Assembly: GCF_900102695.1 (NCBI RefSeq) | Contig: NZ_FMVW01000002.1 | Location: 310,001 to 374,000, forward strand | Direction of reading: 5' to 3' | From: Afifella marina DSM 2698 | Lineage (GTDB): Bacteria > Pseudomonadota > Alphaproteobacteria > Rhizobiales > Afifellaceae | DNA: 64,000 nt | Shown here: piece after piece, positions 36,009 to 44,863 of the stretch | Layout: each line of letters opens with the position of its first letter | How positions within the stretch are numbered: position 1 is the stretch's first letter | Made by a program: the position numbers and the translations under genes | Notes under the pieces: generated by a model | Seen by the model: the letters and a program-made list of their open reading frames with translations, nothing else | Told to the model about the DNA's origin: nothing | Databases searched by the model: none

Positions 36009-36307
36009 ATTGGCTCTCAGGAGCGACGAACGTGCCGATCTTGCGCGTTTGCGTCCGTGCTCACGCGGCGAGGATGTGGGCTGACGGTCCTTTTGTGCGC
36101 CTTCGGGCTTTTCGGATGTCTGGCTCGAGGGATGCCGGCAACCCGAGTGAGAAACGGCTAACGCCGCCGCATGCGCACACCCCCGCATGCGCCGACCGCC
36201 AACCCTTTGGAAAGCCGACCCTGGGGCGACGTGCCGAATCGTCGCATTCGCGTGAAAATGTCCCTCGAGAGTGGGGATCGGCGAAATTTTTTGGTTTCGA
36301 TTATCGA
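36009..36307. other. Intergenic region before the symporter leader
   Basis: About 300 bases with no gene that I can support. It probably contains the promoter of the symporter transcript; an AT patch with a T6 run lies near 36280-36300. I could not assign promoter boxes. Confidence 0.35.
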
Positions 36308-36447
36308 CTTTCGCCTCCGGAGAGGGTTTTAAGTCCGCCAGCCTGAGCCGGTGAGGCGAAAGCCCGTCCTTCCCTGCACCGGCACTCATCCACACGAGAG
36401 CATTCGTGCCGGCCATGCGACGGCCGGTCGGCATGCGAAAACCCGAC
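36308..36447 (+). promoter_or_regulatory. Structured 5' leader of the NSS symporter gene with alternative hairpins
   Basis: Four stems can be drawn: CTTTCGCCT/AGGCGAAAG (36308-36316 with 36354-36362, extended by CCGG/CCGG); CCGGCAC/GTGCCGG (36379-36385 with 36406-36412); CCGGCC/GGCCGG (36409-36414 with 36422-36427); GTCGG/CCGAC (36427-36431 with 36443-36447). The second and third share 36409-36412, and the third and fourth share 36427, so they exclude each other. The last abuts the AGGA ribosome site. This layout suggests an attenuator or riboswitch; I recognise no known class. Confidence 0.45.
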
Positions 36448-36458
36448 AGGATCGATTC

Positions 36459-37790
36459 ATGGACGCTCCGAGAGAAAAGTGGCACTCCCGCATCGGCTTC
36501 ATCGTCGCCGCTGCCGGCTCCGCCGTCGGCCTCGGCAATATCTGGAAGTTTCCCTATATCACCGGCGAGAATGGCGGCGCCGCTTTCCTTCTTCTCTATC
36601 TGGCGATCGTCTTCACCATCGGCCTGTCCGTCCTGCTTGCCGAGGTGGCCATCGGCCGGGCCGGTCAGACCGACGCCCTTTCGGCCTTCAAGGCGCTCGG
36701 CCACAAGGGCTGGACCGTCGTCGGCGCGATCGGCCTCACCATCGCCTTCCTCATCCTGTCTTTCTATTCGGTCATCGCCGGCTGGACGATCGCCTATGTG
36801 ATCAAGTCGGCCGACGGCGCATTCAGCGGCCTGGATATCGGCGCGGTCGGCGATTCCTTCGTCGGCTTCATCTCCGACCCCTGGCAGCCGTTGATCTACC
36901 AGGCGGTGTTCGTCGTTCTGACCGTCTTCGTGGTCCTGAAGGGCGTGGCCTCCGGCATCGAACGGGTCAGCAAGATCCTGATGCCTGTGCTGTTCCTCAT
37001 CCTGCTCGCGCTCGTCGCGCGCTCGCTGACCCTGCCGGGTGCCGAGGAGGGGCTTCGGTTCTTCCTGTCGCCGGACTTTTCCAAGATCGACGGCACCGTC
37101 TTCATGGCCGCCCTCGGCCAGGCCTTCTTTTCGCTCTCCATCGGCATGGCGGCTATGCTGACCTACGGTTCCTACCTCGACCGCGGCACGCGCATCGGCC
37201 GTTCCGCCTGGTACATCGTCTCCCTCGATACGATGGTCGCGGTGCTGGCCGGCCTCGCCATCCTGCCGGCGGTGTTCGCCTTCGGCCTCGACCCGGAGGC
37301 CGGTCCGGCGCTCACCTTCATCACATTGCCGACGGTGTTCCAGGCCATGCCCGGCGGGGCGATCTTCGGGCCTGCCTTTTTCGTGCTCCTGCTGATCGCG
37401 GCGCTGACCTCCTCGGTCTCGCTGTTGGAGCCGCTCGTTGCGGTGTTCTGCGACCGTGGCTTCGGCCGGGTGCCGACGACCATCGGCATCGGCGTCGTCA
37501 CCTTCCTGCTCGGCGTCCCGTCGTCGCTGTCGCAAGGGATCTGGGCCGACTACAAGCTGTTCGGCATGGGGTTCCTCGATCTCCTCGACTTCCTGACGGC
37601 CAACATCATGCTGCCGATCTCCGGCCTGATGGTGGCGATCTTCGTCGGCTGGGTGATGGGGCCGCGGGCCGCCAACGAGGTGACCATGGACGGTGAGCAT
37701 CCCGGCATCCTCTTGACGTTGTGGATCTTCATCCTGCGCTTCGTTGCGCCGATCGCGATCCTGGCGATCCTCATCAACGGGCTGATGTAG
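36459..37790 (+). CDS. Sodium-dependent symporter, neurotransmitter (NSS/SNF) family
   Basis: 443 residues with 11-12 membrane segments (LeuT fold). The signature GSAVGLGNIWKFPY at the first helix carries sodium- and substrate-binding residues. The start at 36459 (MDAPREKWHSRIGFIVAAAG) is chosen for the family N-terminus. Bacterial members take up amino acids; the substrate is not predictable here. An Lrp-type regulator lies convergent downstream and may control it. Confidence 0.95.
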   Translation: MDAPREKWHSRIGFIVAAAGSAVGLGNIWKFPYITGENGGAAFLLLYLAIVFTIGLSVLLAEVAIGRAGQTDALSAFKALGHKGWTVVGAIGLTIAFLILSFYSVIAGWTIAYVIKSADGAFSGLDIGAVGDSFVGFISDPWQPLIYQAVFVVLTVFVVLKGVASGIERVSKILMPVLFLILLALVARSLTLPGAEEGLRFFLSPDFSKIDGTVFMAALGQAFFSLSIGMAAMLTYGSYLDRGTRIGRSAWYIVSLDTMVAVLAGLAILPAVFAFGLDPEAGPALTFITLPTVFQAMPGGAIFGPAFFVLLLIAALTSSVSLLEPLVAVFCDRGFGRVPTTIGIGVVTFLLGVPSSLSQGIWADYKLFGMGFLDLLDFLTANIMLPISGLMVAIFVGWVMGPRAANEVTMDGEHPGILLTLWIFILRFVAPIAILAILINGLM

Positions 37791-37893
37791 GGACATCGAG
37801 CCTTACCTGTATGACAGGCGAGGGGACGCGACAGGCGCGCCCCCTTGCGGACCGGATATGTGTCGGTCGCCGGCCCGTCCGCGTGATCGACGA

Positions 37894-38397
37894 TTACTGG
37901 TCGTCCGCGACCGGGCTCGGTCCTCGCTCGAGATAGGTCGATAAAGCGATGTAGCTGCGGGTGCCCTTGAAGCCCTCGATGGAATGGATGCGCTCCAGAA
38001 GGTCCTCCAGGGCCTGCGTGTCGCGCGTCCTCACCTTGAGGAGCATGGCGCTTTCGCCCGTGACCGTGTGGATCTCTTCCACTTCGGGAAGCTCCTTGAG
38101 CGCCAGGAGATGGCGCGTCACCGCCCAGCTCGTCGTGTCGACATGCACGAAGGCCAGAAGGGGTCTTCCGAGCCTTGAACCGTCGAGAACCGCGACATTT
38201 GCTTTGATCACGCCATCCTGCCGCAGACGCTTGACGCGCTCGTGCACCGCCGGGGGCGAGAGGTGGAGCAGCTTGCCAAGCTCCGCATAGCTCCGCGTGG
38301 AATCCTCAGCCAAAAGACCTAACAGGGTTCGGTCCTTGTCGTCCAAACGGGCCGGGGCTGCGAGCCGCGGCCGAACGTGGTTCGTATCTTTCGTCAT
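37894..38397 (-). CDS. Lrp/AsnC-family transcriptional regulator
   Basis: 167 residues. N-terminal winged helix (RLDDKDRTLLGLLAEDSTRSYAELGKLLHLSPPAVHERVKRL), then a C-terminal RAM ligand domain (LAFVHVDT, EVEEIHTVTGESAMLLKV). It is divergent from the DUF2000 gene, with 99 bases between the starts, and convergent with the amino-acid symporter, both plausible targets. Confidence 0.95.
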   Translation of the reverse strand: MTKDTNHVRPRLAAPARLDDKDRTLLGLLAEDSTRSYAELGKLLHLSPPAVHERVKRLRQDGVIKANVAVLDGSRLGRPLLAFVHVDTTSWAVTRHLLALKELPEVEEIHTVTGESAMLLKVRTRDTQALEDLLERIHSIEGFKGTRSYIALSTYLERGPSPVADDQ

Positions 38398-38496
38398 GGC
38401 CCGGAAAGCCTTTGGTTTGGAATATCATTCGGGATTAGAGAGGAAGCATCTTACCCAATATAATGGAAACTGCTTCTCAGCCGAAGGAAATAAGGC

Positions 38497-38904
38497 ATGT
38501 TTGACACAAAGGTCGCCATTCTGGTGCTGGACGATCTCGCGACCTGGCAGAAGCTGAACGTCACCGCGTTCCTTGCCACCGGGGTTGCCGCTATGGCGCC
38601 GGAGGCTATGGGCGACCCCTATGAGGATGCGGCGGGACGACAATTCGCCAGTCTCCTCGGGCAGCCGATGCTGATCTTCGCGGCGGGAGAAAGCGAGCTC
38701 AAGCGCGCCCACCGCATTTCGGGCGAGAAAGGGCTTCTCACCGCCGCCTATGTCAGGGCGATGTTCTCGACGGGCCACGATGCGGCGAACCGCGAGGCGT
38801 TTAAGGCCGAGCCCGCCGATGCCCCCGATCTCGTCGGGATCGCGATCCGCGGTCCGAAGAAGGACGTCGACAAGGCGATCAAGGGAGCGAAGCTGCATCC
38901 TTGA
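38497..38904 (+). CDS. DUF2000 family protein
   Basis: 135 residues, matching the pattern of the peptidyl-tRNA-hydrolase-II-like DUF2000 family (KVAILVLDDLATWQKLNVTAFLATG, QPMLIFAA, RAHRISGEKGLLTAAYVRAMFSTGHDAANRE). Function is unproven. It is divergent from the Lrp regulator, an arrangement often seen in this family. Confidence 0.85.
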   Translation: MFDTKVAILVLDDLATWQKLNVTAFLATGVAAMAPEAMGDPYEDAAGRQFASLLGQPMLIFAAGESELKRAHRISGEKGLLTAAYVRAMFSTGHDAANREAFKAEPADAPDLVGIAIRGPKKDVDKAIKGAKLHP

Positions 38905-39092
38905 TCGACGCCGCGGCCGTCGCCTTACGCAACTCTTTGCCTTCGTGACCTTCGCCGTCCTGGCGTCGCTGGGCGCGACGCCAAGACGGTTTTGCGCAAG
39001 GCGAGGAGCCTGCCGAGCTCGATCCCGCCGGCATGACGGTCGGCGCGGCATCGATCATCTTCATGCCGCGAGACGGCGAGGGCGTTCCTCGA

Positions 39093-39992
39093 TCAACCGG
39101 CGCTGGCCGCGTAATCCATGCGAGCGAGGTTTTCCGAAAGCGTCGGGCCAGTCGGCCGCCAGCCGAGCCGTTCGCGGGTGAGGGCACTGGAGGCCGGCAT
39201 GTCGAGACTGGCGAAGCCTGAGAGCCACCCAAAATGGGTCTCGGCCTCGTTCTTCGTCACGGATCGGACCGGCACATTGAGGCCGGCTCCGATCGCTTCA
39301 GCTATGGCGCGCATCGGAATGGCTTCCTCGGCCACGGCGTGCCAGCGGATGCCCGGCTCATGACGGTCGAGCGCCAGGACATAGAGGCGGCCGACGTCTT
39401 CGACGGCGGCGGCGCACCAGCGGTTGCTGCCCTCATCCATATAGGCCGAGACGCCCTTTTCGCGGGCGAGGTCGATCAGTGGCGAGATCAGGCCCTGTTT
39501 GACGGGGTCATGGACCTGGGGCAGCCGCACGACGCCGACGGAGACGCCCCGTTCCCCGGCGGCGAGGCCCGCGAGCTCGCTCTTGATCCGGGGCAGGGGA
39601 TGCTCCCGATCAAAGACATCCTCGCGGGCGAACTGTCCCGGCCCGGGACTGCCCATACCGATGGCCGAGGTGATGAGGAACGGACGATCCGAGCCGGCAA
39701 GCACGTCGGCGATTGCCTCGATCACCCGCCGGTCCTTGTCGCAATTCTCCGCATAGCGCGCGAAATCGTGGTTGAATGCCGTGTGGATCACGGCGTCGAC
39801 GCCCTCGGCGCCCTTCGCCAGCGTCGCCGGGTCGTCGAGATCGCCGCGGTGGACCAAGGCGCCAGCCTCCTGCAGCCGGCGAGCGCCCTCTTCGGAGCGG
39901 GCGTTGCCAAGTACCTGGTGTCCCTCCGCAAGCAGATTGGGCAGGATTCGCGAGCCGATAAAGCCGGTTGCACCAGTCAGAAATACACGCAT
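39093..39992 (-). CDS. Extended SDR-type NAD(P)-dependent epimerase/reductase
   Basis: 299 residues with the N-terminal Rossmann motif MRVFLTGATGFIGS and the second strand GDLDDPATL. The classical YxxxK active pair is not obvious after TSAIGMGSP, as in the atypical SDR group of NAD(P)-binding proteins. The substrate is unknown. It is transcribed divergently from an XRE-type regulator 95 bases away, which probably controls it. Confidence 0.9.
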   Translation of the reverse strand: MRVFLTGATGFIGSRILPNLLAEGHQVLGNARSEEGARRLQEAGALVHRGDLDDPATLAKGAEGVDAVIHTAFNHDFARYAENCDKDRRVIEAIADVLAGSDRPFLITSAIGMGSPGPGQFAREDVFDREHPLPRIKSELAGLAAGERGVSVGVVRLPQVHDPVKQGLISPLIDLAREKGVSAYMDEGSNRWCAAAVEDVGRLYVLALDRHEPGIRWHAVAEEAIPMRAIAEAIGAGLNVPVRSVTKNEAETHFGWLSGFASLDMPASSALTRERLGWRPTGPTLSENLARMDYAASAG

Positions 39993-40043
39993 CAGGGTCT
40001 TCCTCTTTGAGAGGATGCGTATTTCGTGGGCTGTCGGTACCTG

Positions 40044-40072
40044 TTAAAGTAGTGAGCTTATCATGGTATAAT
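40044..40072 (+). promoter_or_regulatory. Predicted promoter of the XRE-type regulator
   Basis: A consensus -10 box TATAAT (40067-40072) stands 17 bases after a weak -35 TTAAAG (40044-40049). The expected start site is about 8 bases before the regulator ATG, giving a very short leader. The same 95-base gap must also hold the SDR promoter on the other strand. Confidence 0.45.
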
Positions 40073-40086
40073 CCACAACAGGTTCG

Positions 40087-40926
40087 ATGGTGCCCGACGA
40101 CACGCCAAACCCGCTCGGCATGTATCTGCGCGATCGCCGCACCCGGCTCGATCCGGCGTCGTTCGGCTTCGTCGGCGGCAGGCGCCGCACGCCCGGATTG
40201 CGCCGCGAGGAGGTCGCCGCTCGCGCGAACATCAGCACGACCTGGTACACATGGCTCGAACAGGGGCGCGGGGGCGCGCCCTCGGCCGATGTGCTCGACC
40301 GGATCGCCAAGGGGCTGATGCTGACGGAGCCGGAGCGCGAGCACCTCTATATGCTGGCCCTCGGCCATCCGCCGGAAGTGCGTTACCAGCCGGTCGAAGG
40401 CCTCACCCCGCGGCTCCAGCGCGTGCTCGACGCGATGCCGCTCAGCCCCGCCATTATCAAGACGGCTCTATGGGACGTGGTCGGCTGGAATAGGGCGGCA
40501 GCGGCGCTTTTGACCGACTATTCCAAGCTGCCGCACGAGGGACGCAACATCCTCCGCCTCATGTTCGGCAGCTCCCGCGTGCGGGACAAGCAGGAAGATT
40601 GGGAAAGCGTCGCTCGCTTCGTCGTCGGCGCGTTTCGGGCGGATGTGGCACGAGCGGGGGCGAGCGGCAGCGCCGAGGTGATGCGGCTCGTTGCCGAGCT
40701 ATGCGAGATGAGCTCGGAGTTCGAGGCGCTGTGGCGGGACAACGACGTGGTCGCGCACGGCGAGGGCGTGAAATGCATTCATCACCCGGAGGCCGGACTG
40801 CTCGATCTGGAATTCTCCTCTTTCGCCGTCGAGGGGCGGCCCGAGCTCGGCATGATCGTCTATACTCCCGCATCGCCCGCGGACGCAGAGCGCTTGCGAG
40901 TGCTCATCGAGGCGAAAGCGACCTGA
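40087..40926 (+). CDS. XRE-family regulator with MmyB-like ligand domain
   Basis: 279 residues. The N-terminal HTH (LRREEVAARANISTTWYTWLEQGRG, VLDRIAKGLMLTEPEREHL) is followed by the MmyB-type PAS-like domain (AALWDVVGWNRAAAALL, FHHPEAGLLDLEF-like CIHHPEAG). Such regulators usually sit divergent from a single SDR gene, as here, and repress or activate it. Confidence 0.93.
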   Translation: MVPDDTPNPLGMYLRDRRTRLDPASFGFVGGRRRTPGLRREEVAARANISTTWYTWLEQGRGGAPSADVLDRIAKGLMLTEPEREHLYMLALGHPPEVRYQPVEGLTPRLQRVLDAMPLSPAIIKTALWDVVGWNRAAAALLTDYSKLPHEGRNILRLMFGSSRVRDKQEDWESVARFVVGAFRADVARAGASGSAEVMRLVAELCEMSSEFEALWRDNDVVAHGEGVKCIHHPEAGLLDLEFSSFAVEGRPELGMIVYTPASPADAERLRVLIEAKAT

Positions 40927-41487
40927 TCGGATTGCAGCCGCCTCCGGGCAAGGTCGGTAAGGTCGGCCGGGATATGGCGCATATCCGTCGGGCGCGTGCC
41001 GCTCGACCTGCCGACATATCGATATGCCGAGATAGGTCGCCAGCTCCTCCGGCGTGCCGGCGGGAAACGCCTGCCCGACGCTCAAGAAACGCCAATATGC
41101 GCGGGCTGAGACGTCTCCTCGCGGATAGAGCGTCCGCAGGCAGTCGCTGGCATATCGACATCGCCCCAGCTCACCTATGTGCTAGCGCAGGCGGCGCGGC
41201 CGACCAGGCTCTCATCCGCGTCCAGATTGGTCTGGGTTAAGATGTTTGTGTGATCTAATGGGGAGTTGGATTTGTACTATAGTTAACATTAAATAATAAT
41301 TGAATTTTGTAAAGTTTATCGGAATGATGTTTCCCGTCTACATGGGGTCTCCCGTGATGTGGCGGGTGGTGATGTCGGAGTTTGCGTTTCGTCGAGGTCA
41401 TCGCCTCTCGTGGGTTGCCGTTCCGAGAGTTGCCCTTTCGAGAGTTGCCGAGGCGAGGGGCGGGCGTTTTTCGGCGCGTTTTCTCGC
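40927..41487. other. Intergenic region before the outer-membrane protein gene
   Basis: 561 bases with no supportable gene. The section 41230-41320 is strongly AT-rich (TTAAATAATAATTG) and probably holds the promoter. A short imperfect repeat of TTCGAGAGTTGCC occurs at about 41410-41455. Confidence 0.4.
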
Positions 41488-42318
41488 ATGTTTCGCCTGA
41501 CAAGCGGCCGGGCCGGGGCGGGGGTCTCGCGGTCGAGTGCCCTGCTTGCCGGAAGCTTCGTCGTCGTCTCGCTCGCCTTGTCTTTCCTCGTCGGCAATTC
41601 TCTTGCCCTTGCTGGTGCGTGGACGCTGCAGAAAGGCGCCGGTCAGGTGATCGGGACGTTGGTCTTTTCGCAAAGTCCAGGCGACCTCACGGGCGGCCTC
41701 TACGGCGACACGAAAACGGAATTCACGCTCTTCACCGAATATGGCATGACGCGCGACCTGACTTTGATTGCAGTACCTGGTTTTCGCCGCGCCTCGGTCG
41801 GCGCTTCGACGAGCAGCGGGCCGGGATATTTCGATTTCGGTGCGCGCTATCAGGTCTTCAGCAAAGGCGCGGCGGTCGCATCCGTTCAGGGGATTGCGCG
41901 CATTCCAGGCGCCTCGGATCCCAACGTGTCCGCCAATCTCGGCCACACCAACGCCGAATATGATCTGCGCGGGCTTCTCGGCTACGGCTTCAAGCTCGGC
42001 GAAAACGAGGCATTCGTCGACATTCAGGCCGGCTACCGGTACCGCACGGCCGGGCCGGCGGACGAAGTGCGGGCCGATCTTTCCGTCGGCTACCGCTTGC
42101 GGCCGGACCTTCTCCTCATCGGTCAGTCCTTCAATACGGTGAGCGTCGGAGAGGCGCAGGGCGGCTTCCGACGCGTTCGAGAGCACAAGCTGCAGGTGAG
42201 TGCCGTCTACGACATCAACGCGCGCCTCTCCGTGCAGGCCGGCAGCTATGCGAGCGTCTATGGAGAGAACGCGCTCCGCGAGCGGGCCGTCTTCTCCGCC
42301 GTCTGGGTCCGCTTCTGA
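41488..42318 (+). CDS. Outer-membrane beta-barrel protein
   Basis: 276 residues from the ATG at 41488. An N-terminal signal peptide (hydrophobic ALLAGSFVVVSLALSFLVG) is followed by alternating beta-strands with aromatic girdles (EFTLFTEYGMTRDLTLIAVPG, AFVDIQAGYRYRT, LLIGQSFNTVS) and a C-terminal Phe (AVFSAVWVRF), the usual outer-membrane insertion signal. Length suggests about 12 strands; related proteins are annotated as transporters or phenol-pathway outer-membrane proteins. It converges with the IclR gene. Confidence 0.82.
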   Translation: MFRLTSGRAGAGVSRSSALLAGSFVVVSLALSFLVGNSLALAGAWTLQKGAGQVIGTLVFSQSPGDLTGGLYGDTKTEFTLFTEYGMTRDLTLIAVPGFRRASVGASTSSGPGYFDFGARYQVFSKGAAVASVQGIARIPGASDPNVSANLGHTNAEYDLRGLLGYGFKLGENEAFVDIQAGYRYRTAGPADEVRADLSVGYRLRPDLLLIGQSFNTVSVGEAQGGFRRVREHKLQVSAVYDINARLSVQAGSYASVYGENALRERAVFSAVWVRF

Positions 42319-42333
42319 GCTTTCTGAGGTCCC

Positions 42334-43146
42334 TCAGAGACTCCCCATGATCGCCCGTGCCGCTTCCATTGCGAGCGGAGAGGCCCGTTTGACGAAATCC
42401 TCGGGCGTCCATTCCGACAACGATCCCGCGACGTGGATGGCGCCGAGGGGGATGCCATCACCGCGCGAAATCGCCACGCCGAGCGCAACTTCGCCGTGGA
42501 GAAATTCCTCCACGACCAGGGCATAGCCGTCGGTGCGGGCCTTTTGGATTCGCTCCATGATCGCGTCGGGTTCGACGACGGTCTTGGCCGTGTATTTGTG
42601 CAAAGGCGTGCGCATGACGATGTCGCGCGCTGCCTCGTCCGAAAGGAGCGACAGGAGGGCCCGGCCGCCCGACGTGCAATAGGTCGGCACGCTGTGACCG
42701 ACGAGGGTGGCATGGAAGGTCTCGCGTTTGCTCTGCATGCGCAGCGCGTAGACGAGGCGGGTTTCGTCATAGAGGCTGAAGTCGACGCGCTCGCGGACGG
42801 TCTTGCGCAATTCCAGGAGCACGGGCGTTGCTTTCTGCACCACGGGGTCGAGCCTGAGCACGTCGAGTGTGTGGTCGAGAAGGCGGATGCCGGGGAGATA
42901 GCCGTGATCGCCGGGACCGCGCCGCAGATATCCGAGCTTTGAAAGGGTGTGGACGAGGCGTTGCGCGGCCGACCTGTCGATGCCGGCGTGAAGTGCGATC
43001 TCGGAAAGGCTGAGTGGGCCCGGCGCGTGATGAAAGGCGCTCAAAACCTGCATGGCCCGACCGGCAGCGCGGACGAAGAGGCTGTCGTCCTCATAAGGGA
43101 GGGAATCGATCGGCTGGGTGGGGTCGGCCCGGAAGCGCTTATTCAT
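42334..43146 (-). CDS. IclR-family transcriptional regulator
   Basis: 270 residues from the ATG at 43146. N-terminal winged helix (RAMQVLSAFHHAPGPLSLSEIALHAGIDRSAAQRLVHTLSKLGYL) and the C-terminal effector domain (HATLVGHSVPTYCTSGGRALLS, GYALVVEEFLHGEVALGVAI). It is divergent from the peptide-catabolism operon, with a palindromic site between. I infer that it regulates that operon in response to a pathway metabolite. Confidence 0.94.
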   Translation of the reverse strand: MNKRFRADPTQPIDSLPYEDDSLFVRAAGRAMQVLSAFHHAPGPLSLSEIALHAGIDRSAAQRLVHTLSKLGYLRRGPGDHGYLPGIRLLDHTLDVLRLDPVVQKATPVLLELRKTVRERVDFSLYDETRLVYALRMQSKRETFHATLVGHSVPTYCTSGGRALLSLLSDEAARDIVMRTPLHKYTAKTVVEPDAIMERIQKARTDGYALVVEEFLHGEVALGVAISRGDGIPLGAIHVAGSLSEWTPEDFVKRASPLAMEAARAIMGSL

Positions 43147-43186
43147 GGATAGCTTGACGGCTCGTTCAAGGGGGGTACTATGATCG

Positions 43187-43222
43187 TTGTGCAATATAGT
43201 TGTATTGCATAGCGATACACAA
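43187..43222. promoter_or_regulatory. Nested palindrome, candidate IclR operator
   Basis: A perfect inverted repeat TGCAATA, 6 bases, TATTGCA (43190-43209) nested within TTGTG...CACAA (43187-43222). It lies 41 bases upstream of the IclR start and 43 bases upstream of the M81 peptidase start, well placed to control both. Confidence 0.6.
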
Positions 43223-43264
43223 CCTCTTTTAACGGTGTGTGCCGATGGGTTGGGGCAAGCAGAG

Positions 43265-44824
43265 ATGACGTTCAGGGTCGCGGTCGCCGGTTTCCTCCAC
43301 GAAACCAATACGTTCGCTCCGGTTCGGGCGGATCTTGAAGCTTTTCGGGTCGGCGGCGGCTATATCGGGATGACGCGGGGCGCTGCGCTTCTCGATGCGG
43401 CGCAGAGGGTCAATCTCGGCATTGCCGGTGCGCTCGATGTTGCCAGGGAGCAGGGCTGGGACGTGGTGCCGACGCTCTGGGCCGGGGCAATCCCATCCGG
43501 CTATGTGACGCGCGAGGCGTTTGAGACGATCGCCGGTGAGATCGTGCAGCGGATTTCCGAGGACGGGCCTCTCGACGGCGTCTTCCTCGACCTCCACGGC
43601 GCGATGGTGGCGGAGCATCTCGACGACGGGGAAGGCGAGATCGCCCGCCGCGTCCGTGCGGTCGTCGGCGATGCCGTTCCGATCACATCGGCGCTCGACC
43701 TTCACGGCAATATTTCGGCGGCCTTCGTCGACACCGTCGACGCGCTCGTCGCCTTCCGCACCTATCCGCATGTCGATATGGCCGCGACCGGCGCGCGGGC
43801 GGCGCGGCTTCTTCATCGGATGATGGAGACGGGCAGGCGGCCTGCGAAAGCATTCCGGCGCATGTCCTATCTCGTGCCGATCCCGTTTCAGGCGACGGAC
43901 ATGGCGCCGGGGGACGCGCTTTACGCCGAGATCGACGCGCTGGAGCGGGAGGGGGTTCTGTCGGCCTCGCTCTTCATGGGGTTTCCGGCCGCTGACATTC
44001 CAGATTGCGGCCCGACGGCGATGGCGTTTGCGGCGACGCAGGCGGAGGCTGAGCGTGCCGCCGACCGCATCGCGGCCGCCTATGAGGCGGCCGAGCCGCT
44101 CTTCGACAACCGCACTTTTATGGCCGAGGAGGCCGTGGCGGAGGCTGCGCGTATCGCTGCAAGCAAAGGCGGACCGGTCGTCATTGCCGATACGCAGGAC
44201 AATCCCGGGGCCGGCGGCGTTTCGGCGACCACCGGGATGTTGCGTGCGCTCATTGCTGCGGATGCCCAGAACGCCGCGATCGGCCTCATCGTCGATCCGG
44301 CGAGCGCGGAAAAGGCGCATCAGCTCGGCGAGGGGGCGACGGCGCATTTTGCGATCGGCAGTCATCCCGGGGTGCCTGGCGACCAGCCGGTCGAGACGGA
44401 GGCGGTGGTGGAGTGTCTGTCCGACGGCCGGGTTCACGCGACGGGCCCCTATTACGGCGGCGGACGGCTCAATCTCGGTGCCTCGGCGTGCCTGCGCATC
44501 GGCGGCGTGCGCGTCGTGGTGACAAGTGGCATCGCGCAGATGGCGGACCGCGAAATGTTCCGTTTCGTCGGCATTACGCCGGAGGAGCTGGCGATGCTGG
44601 TGGTGAAAAGCTCGACGCATTTCCGGGCCGATTTCGCGCCCATCGCGTCAGGGATCCTGGTGGCGATTTCGCCCGGCCCCATGCCTTTCAATCCTGCCGA
44701 CCTGCCGTTCACGCGGCTTCCGGCCGACATGAAACTCTTCCCGAACGGACCCCTGTTCGGAGAAGCAAGCGCCGCAAAGGCGCATTCCGACCCAGGCGGG
44801 GAGAACATCGCTGCGGTCCAATAA
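43265..44824 (+). CDS. M81-family metallopeptidase (MlrC-like)
   Basis: 519 residues from the ATG at 43265 (MTFRVAVAGFLHETNTFAP). The family signature HETNTF, FLDLHGAMV, and ALDLHGN carry probable zinc ligands; DTQDNPGAGG is in the second half. Members include MlrC, which finishes breakdown of the cyclic peptide microcystin, though most have unknown substrates. First gene of an operon that imports and degrades peptides or amides. Confidence 0.92.
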   Translation: MTFRVAVAGFLHETNTFAPVRADLEAFRVGGGYIGMTRGAALLDAAQRVNLGIAGALDVAREQGWDVVPTLWAGAIPSGYVTREAFETIAGEIVQRISEDGPLDGVFLDLHGAMVAEHLDDGEGEIARRVRAVVGDAVPITSALDLHGNISAAFVDTVDALVAFRTYPHVDMAATGARAARLLHRMMETGRRPAKAFRRMSYLVPIPFQATDMAPGDALYAEIDALEREGVLSASLFMGFPAADIPDCGPTAMAFAATQAEAERAADRIAAAYEAAEPLFDNRTFMAEEAVAEAARIAASKGGPVVIADTQDNPGAGGVSATTGMLRALIAADAQNAAIGLIVDPASAEKAHQLGEGATAHFAIGSHPGVPGDQPVETEAVVECLSDGRVHATGPYYGGGRLNLGASACLRIGGVRVVVTSGIAQMADREMFRFVGITPEELAMLVVKSSTHFRADFAPIASGILVAISPGPMPFNPADLPFTRLPADMKLFPNGPLFGEASAAKAHSDPGGENIAAVQ

Positions 44825-44863
44825 CGAAAACGCATCAACAGATCGAATCCGAGAGAGGGATGT

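Noticed and set aside
34700-36300. Search for a second copy of the guaA 3' end as an island attachment site
   Set aside because: Only a loose match (CGAGAGTGGGGATC near 36262) was seen; not enough to call a direct repeat.
35940-37796. 618-codon His/Asp/Arg-rich minus-strand frame
   Set aside because: Antisense of the NSS symporter gene; low-complexity composition typical of a shadow frame.
42300-42350. TCTGAGG/CCTCAGA inverted repeat between the outer-membrane and IclR genes as a terminator
   Set aside because: Almost no loop and no T-run on either side; kept only as a curiosity.
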